DNA from: Paenibacillus lutimineralis
Lineage (GTDB): Bacteria > Bacillota > Bacilli > Paenibacillales > Paenibacillaceae
Direction of reading: 5' to 3'
Assembly: GCF_003991425.1 (NCBI RefSeq)
Contig: NZ_CP034346.1
Span: 3,075,501 to 3,139,500, forward strand
Length of the DNA stretch: 64,000 nucleotides
Under the pieces are notes generated by a model that was given only the letters and a program-made list of their open reading frames with translations, was not told where the DNA came from and searched no databases. Shown one piece after another: positions 16,064 through 23,653 of the stretch. Numbering within the stretch: the stretch's first letter is position 1; each line of letters starts with the position of its first letter. The position numbers and the translations under genes are program-made.

Positions 16064-17456
16064 GGTGATGATGCCGCATGATTTAGCAGCTGAGTGTTCG
16101 GTGATCGGAGCGGTTTTGGTAGATTCAGAGGTTTACGAGCAGGCGGAGTCGTTAACATCGCAAGCTTTTTATAACGATGAGAATCGGATCATCTTTGAGC
16201 GCATAGTGGAGCTTGCTGACGAAGGAGAGCCCATTGACTTAGTCACTCTGACATCACGTCTACAGGATTGGGGTGAGCTGGAGAAGATCGGCGGGGTCAG
16301 CTATCTATCCAAGTTGGCTCATGCGGTTCCAAAGACGGAGAATATCGAGTCTTATGTTTCCGCAGTTCAAAACAAATTCTTGTTACGAGAAATCATTCAG
16401 TCGGCACAGTCTCAAATTGCCGCAGCTGCATCCGGTGGAAATATTCAAGCACTTCTGACTGACATGCAGACGTCGGCTGCTAAATTAACGGATAAGGCAG
16501 CACCACCGCAGGATTTTAAGCGCATCGACAATGTGTTGATGGAGGTCATCGAAGCAACCGAGACCAAATCAGAAGTCTTTAAGACTGGCGAAGTAACGGG
16601 TCTTCAAACTGGATATAAGGATCTGGATGCAATCACTGCGGGGCTTCAAAGGAGCGATCTTATCATCGTCGCAGCTCGTCCATCCGTCGGGAAGACGGCT
16701 TTTGCACTGAATGTTGCTCAGAACGTGGCTGCACGATCTTCAGAGCCGGTTGCAATATTCAGCTTGGAAATGTCTGCAGCTCAACTTGTAACCAGGATGG
16801 TCAGTGCAGAGGGGAATATCGATGCTAGCAAGCTCAGGATGGGTGATATGGGTGCGGATGATTGGACTAAGATGGCGGATGCAGCAGGAGTCCTTGGCAG
16901 GGCTAATATCCGCATTGATGATTCAGCAGTCATCACGGTCCATGATATCCGGGCGAAATGCCGGCGCCTGAAAAAGCAGGAAGGGTTGGGGATGATCGTT
17001 ATCGACTACCTGCAGCTGATCTCTGGACCCAGCAAAGGGCGGGGAGCCGAGAACCGGCAGCAGGAGGTTTCTGAGATCTCACGTACCTTGAAGCAGATCG
17101 CCCGAGAATTGGAAGTGCCGGTTATCGCATTATCTCAGCTCAGCCGCGGCGTCGAGCAGCGCCAGGACAAACGTCCGATGATGTCCGATCTTCGGGAGTC
17201 AGGCTCTATTGAACAGGATGCCGATATCGTTGCTTTCTTGTACCGGGACGATTACTACAACCAGGATGCTGAGAAGAAGAACATTATCGAGATAATAATC
17301 GCCAAGCAACGGAACGGCCCGGTTGGAACGGTCGAACTAGTCTTCTTGAAGCAATTTAATAAATTCGCTAACTATGATCGGATTCATACTGATCCGGGGC
17401 CACAACCACCACCTCAGAAGAAGGTAACGGATATTAATAAGCGCCGCTGGGCGTAG
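16038..17456 (+). CDS. Replicative DNA helicase, DnaB family
   Basis: A 472-residue helicase. Start taken at TTG 16038, 6 bp after AAGGAGG and overlapping the loader gene. The N-terminal domain opens with MPHDLAAECSVIGAVLVDSE. The RecA-like domain has Walker A ARPSVGKTAF (about 215), SLEMSA, Walker B MIVIDYLQLI and the arginine-finger region SDLRESGSIEQDAD. It unwinds the phage origin together with the initiator and loader. Confidence 0.95.
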   Translation: MQNLDGHLEVMMPHDLAAECSVIGAVLVDSEVYEQAESLTSQAFYNDENRIIFERIVELADEGEPIDLVTLTSRLQDWGELEKIGGVSYLSKLAHAVPKTENIESYVSAVQNKFLLREIIQSAQSQIAAAASGGNIQALLTDMQTSAAKLTDKAAPPQDFKRIDNVLMEVIEATETKSEVFKTGEVTGLQTGYKDLDAITAGLQRSDLIIVAARPSVGKTAFALNVAQNVAARSSEPVAIFSLEMSAAQLVTRMVSAEGNIDASKLRMGDMGADDWTKMADAAGVLGRANIRIDDSAVITVHDIRAKCRRLKKQEGLGMIVIDYLQLISGPSKGRGAENRQQEVSEISRTLKQIARELEVPVIALSQLSRGVEQRQDKRPMMSDLRESGSIEQDADIVAFLYRDDYYNQDAEKKNIIEIIIAKQRNGPVGTVELVFLKQFNKFANYDRIHTDPGPQPPPQKKVTDINKRRWA

Positions 17457-17469
17457 GGGAGGAAAGGAT

Positions 17470-17637
17470 ATGGGGAAGCAAACACGACCAACAAGACCTA
17501 CACGTAAACAAAAGGCAGAAATGAAAGCCTGGAAGCTTGTACCTGAAAATTGGTTAGTTATACAGGACATACCGACAGTGATGATATTGGTTAGCAAAGG
17601 TGGTCTCAAAAAACGAGTCATCAGGCGGGGAGCATAA
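17470..17637 (+). CDS. Small conserved phage protein, DUF6906-like
   Basis: A 55-residue protein with GGGGAGGAAAGG directly upstream of the ATG. The N-terminus RPTRPTRKQKAEMKAWKL, then PENWLVIQD and a strand ending KRVIRR, follows the pattern of the DUF6906 small phage proteins. Family assignment is from memory of that pattern. Function unknown. Confidence 0.6.
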   Translation: MGKQTRPTRPTRKQKAEMKAWKLVPENWLVIQDIPTVMILVSKGGLKKRVIRRGA

Positions 17638-17825
17638 TGAGTAGTCCGTGGAGCAAATGGAGTGTGTACGAGTATATGAGGCACACATACATGCGATCTG
17701 GGCGCTGGCCAGACTTGCCAGAGTTAGTGGACAAGTTTCCAACGGTACCGCCGGCAGAGATTAAAGAGGGCATGGAAGAATTCGAACTCACCCTCACGAT
17801 CGGGGGCAATCGAATTGCGAAATGA
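17637..17825 (+). CDS. Small hypothetical protein, 62 residues
   Basis: Begins in a TAATG overlap with the previous stop. The product is WSVYEYMRHTYMRSGRWPDL followed by an acidic helix, possibly a small winged-helix-like fold (a Pro-initiated second helix PPAEIKEGMEEF). Not recognised further. Confidence 0.55.
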   Translation: MSSPWSKWSVYEYMRHTYMRSGRWPDLPELVDKFPTVPPAEIKEGMEEFELTLTIGGNRIAK

Positions 17826-18039
17826 AGAACTCATTGATCCATTCTTTCAAGACACTCCATGGGAATTGATTCATGATGACAATGGGCGCTTGTTGGGTGA
17901 AGTATATGTACTGGATTTATATATGCTTCCCGCAGCATTCATGAAGGAAGAGGGGAAACGGAATGATTCAATTCACAGTGTATGGCGAACCAGTAGCACA
18001 AGGAAGACCGAAGTTCAGCACCGCCGGAGGGTTCGTTAA
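17815..18039 (+). CDS. Small hypothetical protein, up to 74 residues
   Basis: TTG start overlapping the previous gene by 11 bp. The first 48 residues look protein-like (DPFFQDTPWELIHDDNGRLL). The last 26 overlap the rusA start and are basic. The long overlap with rusA lowers confidence in the full length. Confidence 0.4.
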   Translation: MRNEELIDPFFQDTPWELIHDDNGRLLGEVYVLDLYMLPAAFMKEEGKRNDSIHSVWRTSSTRKTEVQHRRRVR

Positions 18040-18376
18040 AGCTTATGATCCGGCTAAGTCTCGGGACTATAAAGATTACGTCCGTCTGGCTGCAACGGAG
18101 CACGCTCCAGAGGTGCCACTGGAGGGACCGGTCGGGATGGTGCTAACGGTTTACCGATCAACTCCAAAGAGCTTTAGCAAAAAGCGGGCGGCAATGGCTG
18201 AGGCAGGGCAAATACAACCAACTACAAAACCGGATGTAGATAACTATCTAAAAGGGGTCAAGGATGCGCTGAAAGGCGTTATCTGGAGAGATGACAGTCA
18301 AGTTGTTGAAGTGTTTGCTCGGAAGAGATACAGTGCGAGACCGCGTATTGAAGTAAAAATTAAGGAATTATCATAA
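17963..18376 (+). CDS. rusA: RusA-family Holliday junction resolvase
   Basis: 137 residues, typical RusA length. Motifs GEPVAQGRPKF at the N-terminus, KPDVDNYLKGVKDALKG (about 93-109) with the catalytic aspartates, and WRDDSQVVEV. RusA resolves four-way junctions symmetrically and, in phages, trims branched replication intermediates before packaging. AAGAGGGGAAA precedes the ATG. Confidence 0.93.
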   Translation: MIQFTVYGEPVAQGRPKFSTAGGFVKAYDPAKSRDYKDYVRLAATEHAPEVPLEGPVGMVLTVYRSTPKSFSKKRAAMAEAGQIQPTTKPDVDNYLKGVKDALKGVIWRDDSQVVEVFARKRYSARPRIEVKIKELS

Positions 18377-18396
18377 AAATCATGAGGGGAAAGTGA

Positions 18397-19194
18397 TTGG
18401 GTATGGTAAAGAATTTCGCTAGATTTACAGCAACAATAGGCAAAGGTATCAAAGTTGGTGATTCAGATGTAGAAATTAAGCTGACACTTCCGTTAAAAGT
18501 AGTTCAAGAGAATTTTATGTTTCTTAGTACTAACCAAGGTGAAAAGGTTAATGTTTTCTTAGGTGATCCACAAATGGCCTGGGATTTTAATGAAGAGGAA
18601 GAAGATATGTATAAGACTTATACTGGCGGTCGTCAAGTTACTGCAGATGCTTCAGGTGTGGTTACATCAGTGGAGCGGCCAGCTGAGGAAAAGGACGATA
18701 ATCAAACTGAATTGTTCGCCGAAGATGGGACTGCACCTGAAAGTGATGCGGAAACAGATAATGATCAAGTTGGTGAACAATCCGGAGAGCCGGATGGCGA
18801 GAACCCTGTGGGAAACGAGCTGGATGATTATGAAAGAGAGATTCTCGGTGAGATGGATAAATACAAGGAGTCAGGGGAAATGACATTCGAAGAAGGTCAT
18901 TCTTCAAATGATAATGGATCCGATCAGAAGGAGGTCACTCCTGTAGAGGATGAAAGTGCTGGCGAAGAGATCGAAATCAGCAAGGAACGACTCGAGGAGT
19001 ACATCCTTGATCAGCGTCCATCATTTCCGGAATTTGATTTGGATTTCGCAGACTTATTGAAGAAGCGCCGTGATGGTTCGACATGGCTAGGTTTGTCTAA
19101 GGAACTAGGTATTCCGAGCAGTCAACTGAATACCAAGTACCGGAAGTATAAAGACAAGGTTAAACAGATGATGAAGGACAATGGAGCTGCTTAA
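18397..19194 (+). CDS. Acidic phage protein with C-terminal helix-turn-helix-like segment
   Basis: A 265-residue protein from TTG 18397 (ATG 18403 possible). Residues 1-75 form a beta-rich domain (VGDSDVEIKLTLPLKVVQEN). Residues 90-190 are extremely acidic and likely disordered (EDGTAPESDAETDNDQ). The last 50 residues (GSTWLGLSKELGIPSSQLNT) look like a helix-turn-helix. Two GEM tripeptides occur at ILGEM and ESGEM. Function unknown. The acidic linker could mimic DNA. Confidence 0.6.
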   Translation: MGMVKNFARFTATIGKGIKVGDSDVEIKLTLPLKVVQENFMFLSTNQGEKVNVFLGDPQMAWDFNEEEEDMYKTYTGGRQVTADASGVVTSVERPAEEKDDNQTELFAEDGTAPESDAETDNDQVGEQSGEPDGENPVGNELDDYEREILGEMDKYKESGEMTFEEGHSSNDNGSDQKEVTPVEDESAGEEIEISKERLEEYILDQRPSFPEFDLDFADLLKKRRDGSTWLGLSKELGIPSSQLNTKYRKYKDKVKQMMKDNGAA

Positions 19195-19213
19195 ACTGTA
19201 GAAGGTAAAAATT

Positions 19214-19236
19214 GAAGGGCCCCTTGCGGCCCTTTA
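19214..19236 (+). terminator. Weak terminator-like hairpin
   Basis: AAGGGCC, six bases and GGCCCTTT in the 73-bp gap after the acidic-protein gene. Only three Ts follow, so it may be partial or an RNA-processing element. Confidence 0.45.
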
Positions 19237-19267
19237 ACCGAACATATGATCTTATGGGGGATGGGAA

Positions 19268-19504
19268 ATGAAAAACACTTTGGGAGATTTGAACAATCAT
19301 TTATTTGCTCAACTTGAGCGGTTAAGCGATGAGGATATGACTGGAGAAAAGCTGGCTGATGAAATCAACAGAGCGAAGGCAGTGACGAGCGTTGCCTCAC
19401 AAATTATTGCCAATGGTTCTCTTGTGTTGGAAGCCAGAAAGCTTGCGGATGACCGTATGAACGCAGATACAAAGATTCCTAAGATGCTTGAAGGTGGGAG
19501 CTAA
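19268..19504 (+). CDS. Conserved small phage protein, 78 residues
   Basis: An all-helical protein with DLNNHLFAQLERLSDEDMTG and EINRAKAVTSVASQIIANGS. I recall this pattern as a widespread phage family of unknown function, often found before HNH or recombination genes. The stop overlaps the next start. Confidence 0.65.
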   Translation: MKNTLGDLNNHLFAQLERLSDEDMTGEKLADEINRAKAVTSVASQIIANGSLVLEARKLADDRMNADTKIPKMLEGGS

Positions 19505-20292
19505 TGCATCGCTGGACGGATGAGCAGAAACAGTATATTCACGAGATTGCCCAAGGTAGGTACAACTCTGAGATTGCTGATTTGTTTAATTCAAGGTTTG
19601 GAACTGATATCTCAGAGGGACAAATTAAAAGTTTTAAGGCTAATCACAAGATAAAAAGTAATGTTCCAAGGAAACGGATAACTGGTGATGAGGGATTGTT
19701 CACTCAAGAACAAAAAGACTTTATTAGACGAAATGTCAGCGGCCGACTAAATGAAGATCTCGCGGATCTAGTCAATAAAAAGTTTAGTCTCCAAATCACA
19801 GCTAGGCAAATGAATACTTATAAAAAAAATCATGGTTTGGTAAGTGGATTGGATTGTCGCTTCTTGAAAGGATCTACTCCGGCAAACAAAGGGACAAAGG
19901 GATTGTACAATGTCGGAGGTAATCGAACTTCATTTAAGAAAGGGCAGCAGGCGCTGAATTACAAACCCGTGGGCAGTGAGCGAATCGATCGTGATGGGTA
20001 TACGCTGATTAAAGTTTCGGATGAAGGACCTTGGAACAAAAGATGGCGACATAAGCACAAGGTTATCTGGGAAGAAAAACATGGTCCAATTCCGAAAGGC
20101 CATGTAATTCTTTTTGCAGATCAGAACAGACGCAATATTGATCTGGATAATTTAATTATGATCAAACAAAGCCAACTTTCGGTTTTGAATAAAAAGGGCT
20201 TGCTCCATGATGATGCTGAGCTAACTAAGACCGGCATAATTATGGCAGACATATATCTAAAAATTGGTGAAAGAAAGAAACTGAGGAAATAG
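19504..20292 (+). CDS. HNH homing-type endonuclease
   Basis: A 262-residue protein. Two N-terminal SANT/HTH-like repeats (residues 1-50 WTDEQKQYIHEIAQGRYNSE, and 60-115 FTQEQKDFIRRNVSGRLNED) would bind DNA. An HNH nuclease core follows: RWRHKHKVIWEEKHGPIPKG, then VILFADQNRRNIDLDNLIMI. This layout is typical of free-standing phage HNH endonucleases. It looks like a mobile insertion between small middle genes. Confidence 0.85.
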   Translation: MHRWTDEQKQYIHEIAQGRYNSEIADLFNSRFGTDISEGQIKSFKANHKIKSNVPRKRITGDEGLFTQEQKDFIRRNVSGRLNEDLADLVNKKFSLQITARQMNTYKKNHGLVSGLDCRFLKGSTPANKGTKGLYNVGGNRTSFKKGQQALNYKPVGSERIDRDGYTLIKVSDEGPWNKRWRHKHKVIWEEKHGPIPKGHVILFADQNRRNIDLDNLIMIKQSQLSVLNKKGLLHDDAELTKTGIIMADIYLKIGERKKLRK

Positions 20293-20316
20293 TCCTTCGA
20301 AGGAGGATCGCTGACA

Positions 20317-20688
20317 ATGAACAATCATAATAAACCACTAACTCGGCGCCAAACCGAGGCGTTGCAATTCATAAAATCATTTGTTTCTAAAAACGGTTAT
20401 CCGCCGACGGTCCGAGAGATCGCCGATCATATGCAATATCAGTCTGCTTCGACGGCGTTTCAATTGCTGGAAGTTCTGGTACGTAAGGGATATATCAAAA
20501 AGGGAAGCCGTCCTCGTGAGCTGCAGATCGTTGGGTATGAATCCATGGCAGAGAAGGATGCGGAGATAGCACGGCTACGGGAAGCCCTGGTACGTATTGC
20601 TGGCATGAATATCATCGGTAGCTCGGCAATCACGATGAAGAGCATAGCGAACAAAGCTTTGGAGCTGATTGGAGGCAAGGCACAATGA
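20317..20688 (+). CDS. LexA DNA-binding-domain protein without the peptidase domain
   Basis: A 123-residue protein. Residues 7-70 match the LexA winged helix: LTRRQTEALQFIKSFVSKNG, PPTVREIADHMQYQSASTAF and VRKGYIKKGSRPREL. The LexA catalytic Ser/Lys domain is absent. A coiled coil (SMAEKDAEIARLREALVRI) and a short helical tail follow. It could bind SOS-type operators without being cleavable, or simply be a phage regulator. RBS GAAGGAGG. Confidence 0.82.
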   Translation: MNNHNKPLTRRQTEALQFIKSFVSKNGYPPTVREIADHMQYQSASTAFQLLEVLVRKGYIKKGSRPRELQIVGYESMAEKDAEIARLREALVRIAGMNIIGSSAITMKSIANKALELIGGKAQ

Positions 20689-21146
20689 AGGCAATTACGA
20701 TTCACCAGCCTTGGGCGACGTTGATTGCACTTAGGGAAAAGAAGTTTGAAACACGGAGCTGGCCTACTAAGCACCGTGGAGCGATCGCCATTCATGCCGG
20801 GAAGAAGATTGATAAGGCGGCATGTGAGGTGCCTGATATCAAGGCAGCACTCGCTAGGCATGGATATACAGCAGACAATCTTCCGACCGGTGCAGTAGTG
20901 GCAAAGGCTGAGTTGCTGGATAGTCATACTATTTTTAATACAGCTGACAATGGTATACATGTTATTCATTCGACTGATGCAAGGGTAGAGTGGATTTACA
21001 ACAATGAGAAAGCCTTCGGGTGGTACGATGAAGGTCGCTATGCCTGGGAACTGGATAATGTCCGGATGCTGCCGGAACCTATCCCAGCAAAAGGGCAACA
21101 AGGATTATGGAATTGGGATGGTGGTATCCATGAAGCATTGGTTTAA
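20685..21146 (+). CDS. ASCH-domain protein
   Basis: A 153-residue protein with the ASCH signature: KAITIHQPWATLIALREKKF, ETRSWPTKHRGAIAIHA and YAWELDNVRML. ASCH domains are beta-barrels related to PUA and several cleave or hydrolyse modified nucleosides or bind RNA. In phages the role is not settled. Overlaps its upstream neighbour by 4 bp. Confidence 0.88.
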   Translation: MKAITIHQPWATLIALREKKFETRSWPTKHRGAIAIHAGKKIDKAACEVPDIKAALARHGYTADNLPTGAVVAKAELLDSHTIFNTADNGIHVIHSTDARVEWIYNNEKAFGWYDEGRYAWELDNVRMLPEPIPAKGQQGLWNWDGGIHEALV

Positions 21147-21297
21147 ACGCCTATTTTGCAAACATGATTATAAGCCGTTTACGAAAAACTCTAAGTTTCA
21201 TCATATCCAAGGGGAAAGGGTTTATATTATCTGTACAAAATGTGGGCATGAAAAAGGTTCTATTTTCTATGAATATGAAGGTTCAGGCTACAAATGA
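21130..21297 (+). CDS. Small zinc-ribbon protein, 55 residues
   Basis: ATG at 21130 inside the 3' end of the ASCH gene. The sequence has LFCKHDYKPF, then IICTKCGHEKGS: Cys9 and His11 plus a CTKC knuckle can form one zinc site, as in small DUF1660-like phage proteins. Function unknown. Confidence 0.6.
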   Translation: MKHWFKRLFCKHDYKPFTKNSKFHHIQGERVYIICTKCGHEKGSIFYEYEGSGYK

Positions 21298-21309
21298 ATA
21301 GAAAAGCAA

Positions 21310-21342
21310 AGACCCCCATAACCTGGCCGGGCGCGGGGGTCT
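21310..21342 (+). other. Strong GC-rich hairpin before the ArpU-like gene
   Basis: AGACCCCC (21310-21317) and GGGGGTCT (21335-21342) around a GC-rich loop, with no T-run after it. Located 42 bp before the late-regulator start. It may slow or terminate transcription from the early operon, or regulate the next gene. Confidence 0.5.
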
Positions 21343-21383
21343 GTTGGTAAACCATTCCTCTTGACATTATAGCATAAAGGGGA

Positions 21384-21884
21384 ATGAGGGGAATGGCGAT
21401 GGCATGGGAACAGGGGGAACTTTTTCCGAAGGCATCAGAGCAGGAGATCCAGCGCACTAAATTCCTGCTCGGTAAATATACAAGTATGATTTCTTTGATG
21501 AAGGACTTTGAAGGATATGAACAGGAATTGAGACAGGTGGCCATTGATGGAGAAGTGGCACGTCGCATCGACCAGGAAGACCTGCATGCGGATAAGACAG
21601 CAAATGCAACGATTATGATTGAAAAGCAGCGCTGGGTATATCAGCGATACAAGTTTTATACCACGCAACTGCGGAGATCCTGGGCGCTCATCCAGGACGA
21701 GGACGAGAAGAAGGCAATTGATTACAGGTACATTCAAGGATATTCGTACAAGGAAACACTGCTGTTTTTTCGCCGTAGTCTGAGTGACAGTACTATTCGA
21801 CGGAAGATTGATGATGGCGCGAAAAGCATGGCCAACTCACTTAAACTGATGGGATTCTTTGAGCAGGATGATGCGGAGTTTTGA
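21384..21884 (+). CDS. ArpU-like phage late transcription regulator
   Basis: A 166-residue protein. The C-terminal third has a sigma-region-4-like helix-turn-helix: IDYRYIQGYSYKETLLFF, then SLSDSTIRRKIDDGAKSM. The N-terminus is a helical domain. ArpU/RinA-type proteins switch on late phage genes. Position at the middle-to-late border fits. Start may be ATG 21384 or 21393, both after GGGG tracts. Confidence 0.75.
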   Translation: MRGMAMAWEQGELFPKASEQEIQRTKFLLGKYTSMISLMKDFEGYEQELRQVAIDGEVARRIDQEDLHADKTANATIMIEKQRWVYQRYKFYTTQLRRSWALIQDEDEKKAIDYRYIQGYSYKETLLFFRRSLSDSTIRRKIDDGAKSMANSLKLMGFFEQDDAEF

Positions 21885-21924
21885 TGTGTAGTAGACCCAT
21901 ATTGCACAGGAAGGAGAGAAGACG

Positions 21925-22122
21925 GTGAGAAACTATTGTCTTAAAATGACCCCTTATCAAATGTTAATGCTGAAGGCTGATATGGAAGACCGACTTAAAT
22001 ATAACGGTGGATTTTCTGCTGATGAACATGCTCTTTGGTTGCAAATGGTGGAGTTTGAAAAACAGTTCGATATTGATGATGCTGAGTACAAACGTCGTGA
22101 AGCGGAAAAGGCTGCTGAATAG
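21925..22122 (+). CDS. Small hypothetical protein, 65 residues
   Basis: GTG start with AGGAGAGAAG upstream. A helical acidic protein (MTPYQMLMLKADMEDRLKYN). No domain recognised. It is the last gene of the middle block before a 255-bp gap holding the 11-bp repeats. Confidence 0.5.
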   Translation: MRNYCLKMTPYQMLMLKADMEDRLKYNGGFSADEHALWLQMVEFEKQFDIDDAEYKRREAEKAAE

Positions 22123-22154
22123 TACAAAAAAATTACGGATTTTTGGCCCTAAAA

Positions 22155-22203
22155 TGAACACAACATGAACGTAACTTGAACCTAAGTTGAGCACCACATG
22201 ACG
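22155..22203 (+). repeat. Five exact 11-bp-period repeats (TGAACNNAACN)
   Basis: TGA-starting units begin at 22155, 22166, 22177, 22188 and 22199: TGAACACAACA, TGAACGTAACT, TGAACCTAAGT, TGAGCACCACA, TGACG. The period is exactly 11 bp, so the copies lie on one face of the helix. Located in the gap between the ArpU-like gene block and the Mrr-like nuclease gene. Probably a multimeric protein-binding site. Confidence 0.65.
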
Positions 22204-22226
22204 GATTTTCCATGATACATTAGGAG

Positions 22227-22307
22227 CATAGAAAAAGGCGGGATGACACGCACGGCTGCATGAATGCGGCATTGAACCGGGGCGTAACTCTCTCGCCTTT
22301 TCTATTC
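22227..22307 (+). other. Long stem-loop after the 11-bp repeats
   Basis: CATAGAAAAAGGCGGGA (from 22227) and TCTCGCCTTTTCTATT (to 22306) pair over about 14 bases around a loop of about 48 nt, which itself can fold (GCTGCATGAATGCGGC). No T-run follows the outer stem. It may be a terminator of the middle operon or a structured 5' leader of the next gene. Confidence 0.45.
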
Positions 22308-22377
22308 CAATGCAGGAATATAGTCCCAATTGTCGAAAGATGTAATGTATAACAGTATTCGATGGGGGATTTTTGAG

Positions 22378-23100
22378 ATGGCAAGAAGAAAGAGCAAGGC
22401 AAAGCAGCAAGAAGAGTTTATTCAGGGGCTTTTAGGGTTGGTGTTATTTGCTTCAATATTTGGGACATTTGGTCTAACTAAGTCGTTTCAGGTGACCATT
22501 ATTGTTACAGTACTGGCCGTGGCTGTATTCATCGCTATATTGACTATGATTGGTATCAAGAGAACAGAGCGTCTAAAACGATCCGGAATCGCGGACATCG
22601 ATAAAATGGAGGGTGTGCAGTTCGAGCAGTACCTAGGCCATTTATTCCGGGCTCAAGGGTATAAGGCTGAAGTGACAAAAGCCACGGGGGACTACGGCGC
22701 GGATCTGCTCATCCAGAAGAATGGCAAGAAGACCGTTGTCCAGGCGAAACGATATAGTAAAAACGTCGGGATTAAAGCGGTACAGGAGGCACAGGCGGCC
22801 ATTGCTCATTATGGAGCTTCGGAGGCCTGGGTCGTCACAAATAGCGATTTCACCACAGCAGCATATGACTTGGCCAAGTCAAACCGGGTTCGACTGATTA
22901 ATCGTGAAGCATTGGTTGAAATGATTCTTTCTATGAACCCAGGGACCGCGCCGGCACCAAAAGCCGTCATGGCCACGACACCAGTGGACGAATTGACTTG
23001 CCCGAGATGTGGGAACAAACTTGTGCTTCGGAACAGTTCAAAGGGCCAATTTTACGGATGCAGCAGTTTTCCGAAATGCCGGTATATAAAGAAGAGTTAG
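22378..23100 (+). CDS. Membrane-anchored Mrr-like restriction endonuclease with topoisomerase zinc finger
   Basis: A 240-residue protein from ATG 22378. Two hydrophobic segments lie at about 17-36 and 40-58. The Mrr_cat nuclease fold follows: GDYGADLLIQKNGKK, then VVQAKRYSKN, giving the D-QxK-type catalytic set. At the C-terminus there is a CPRCGNKLVLR to CSSFPKC zinc ribbon of the topoisomerase IA type. The architecture suggests DNA cleavage at the inner membrane, possibly against incoming DNA. Chosen start follows GGGGG; a longer frame from 22330 lacks a site. Confidence 0.82.
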   Translation: MARRKSKAKQQEEFIQGLLGLVLFASIFGTFGLTKSFQVTIIVTVLAVAVFIAILTMIGIKRTERLKRSGIADIDKMEGVQFEQYLGHLFRAQGYKAEVTKATGDYGADLLIQKNGKKTVVQAKRYSKNVGIKAVQEAQAAIAHYGASEAWVVTNSDFTTAAYDLAKSNRVRLINREALVEMILSMNPGTAPAPKAVMATTPVDELTCPRCGNKLVLRNSSKGQFYGCSSFPKCRYIKKS

Positions 23101-23181
23101 GTTAGTTAGTGAAATAGTGAGGAAATGAGAGCAAACAAAAGAAGATATGGATTATGTCCAGCAGCCCGAGCAAAACACATT

Positions 23182-23377
23182 TTGACTTCATTTTCTAAAG
23201 CTCATTAAAATGGTCTTGTCATAAGTATCTAGTTACTAAGTACAGATGCTTTTATAGCAAAGAGCGAAGCGTTTTTGCGGCGGCCGTTCAGGACGCAATG
23301 ATCCAGCGGATCTCTTTGCATTGAATGAACTACATATATAATTCGAAGTCGTTCCTTCCGTGGAGTGGCTTTTTTTA
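23182..23377 (+). ncRNA. Candidate small RNA with promoter and terminator
   Basis: A 298-bp gap without a clear gene. TTGACT (23182-23187), 17 bp and TTAAAA form a plausible promoter. GCAAAGAG (23257-23264) and CTCTTTGC (23312-23319) form a closing stem with an inner GATCC-AGC-GGATC hairpin. The stretch ends in a stem at 23347-23370 followed by seven Ts. A transcript of about 160 nt would result. No homologue is recognised. Confidence 0.4.
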
Positions 23378-23398
23378 TTTTCACAGGAGCGTGATTGT

Positions 23399-23491
23399 AT
23401 GAAAATCCTTCGATGGTTAATCAAGGTCACATACGGTCGATCGGAGGCATCAAGAAATCGGGGTGAGCGAATACATGGCCGGGAAACGTAA
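23399..23491 (+). CDS. Possible 30-residue basic peptide
   Basis: ATG with CAGGAG upstream. The product MKILRWLIKVTYGRSEASRN is strongly basic. It overlaps the next small gene. Its position right after a terminator and with a ribosome site makes it possible, but its size prevents certainty. Confidence 0.3.
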   Translation: MKILRWLIKVTYGRSEASRNRGERIHGRET

Positions 23492-23621
23492 TAAGCTGCA
23501 GCAGCCACGATCGGAACCGAAGCAGCCGAGGAAGTGTAGAGGTTGTATATGGGGTTCATGGACCGGAACGAAGCAGTTTTGCAGTAAGCAGCAGTGTGTG
23601 AAGAAGGGAAATCCTTCCTGA
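23475..23621 (+). CDS. Small Cys-rich protein, 48 residues
   Basis: ATG after GGGGTGAG. Four cysteines are arranged CRGC (residues 21-24), FCSK and QQCV, a likely single zinc site, with a basic Lys/Arg/Gln-rich N-terminus. Similar short proteins occur in many Bacillales prophages before late genes. Function unknown. Confidence 0.6.
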   Translation: MAGKRNKLQQPRSEPKQPRKCRGCIWGSWTGTKQFCSKQQCVKKGNPS

Positions 23622-23653
23622 TGTCGAATTTTGAAAACAGGAGGGAAGTTGAT

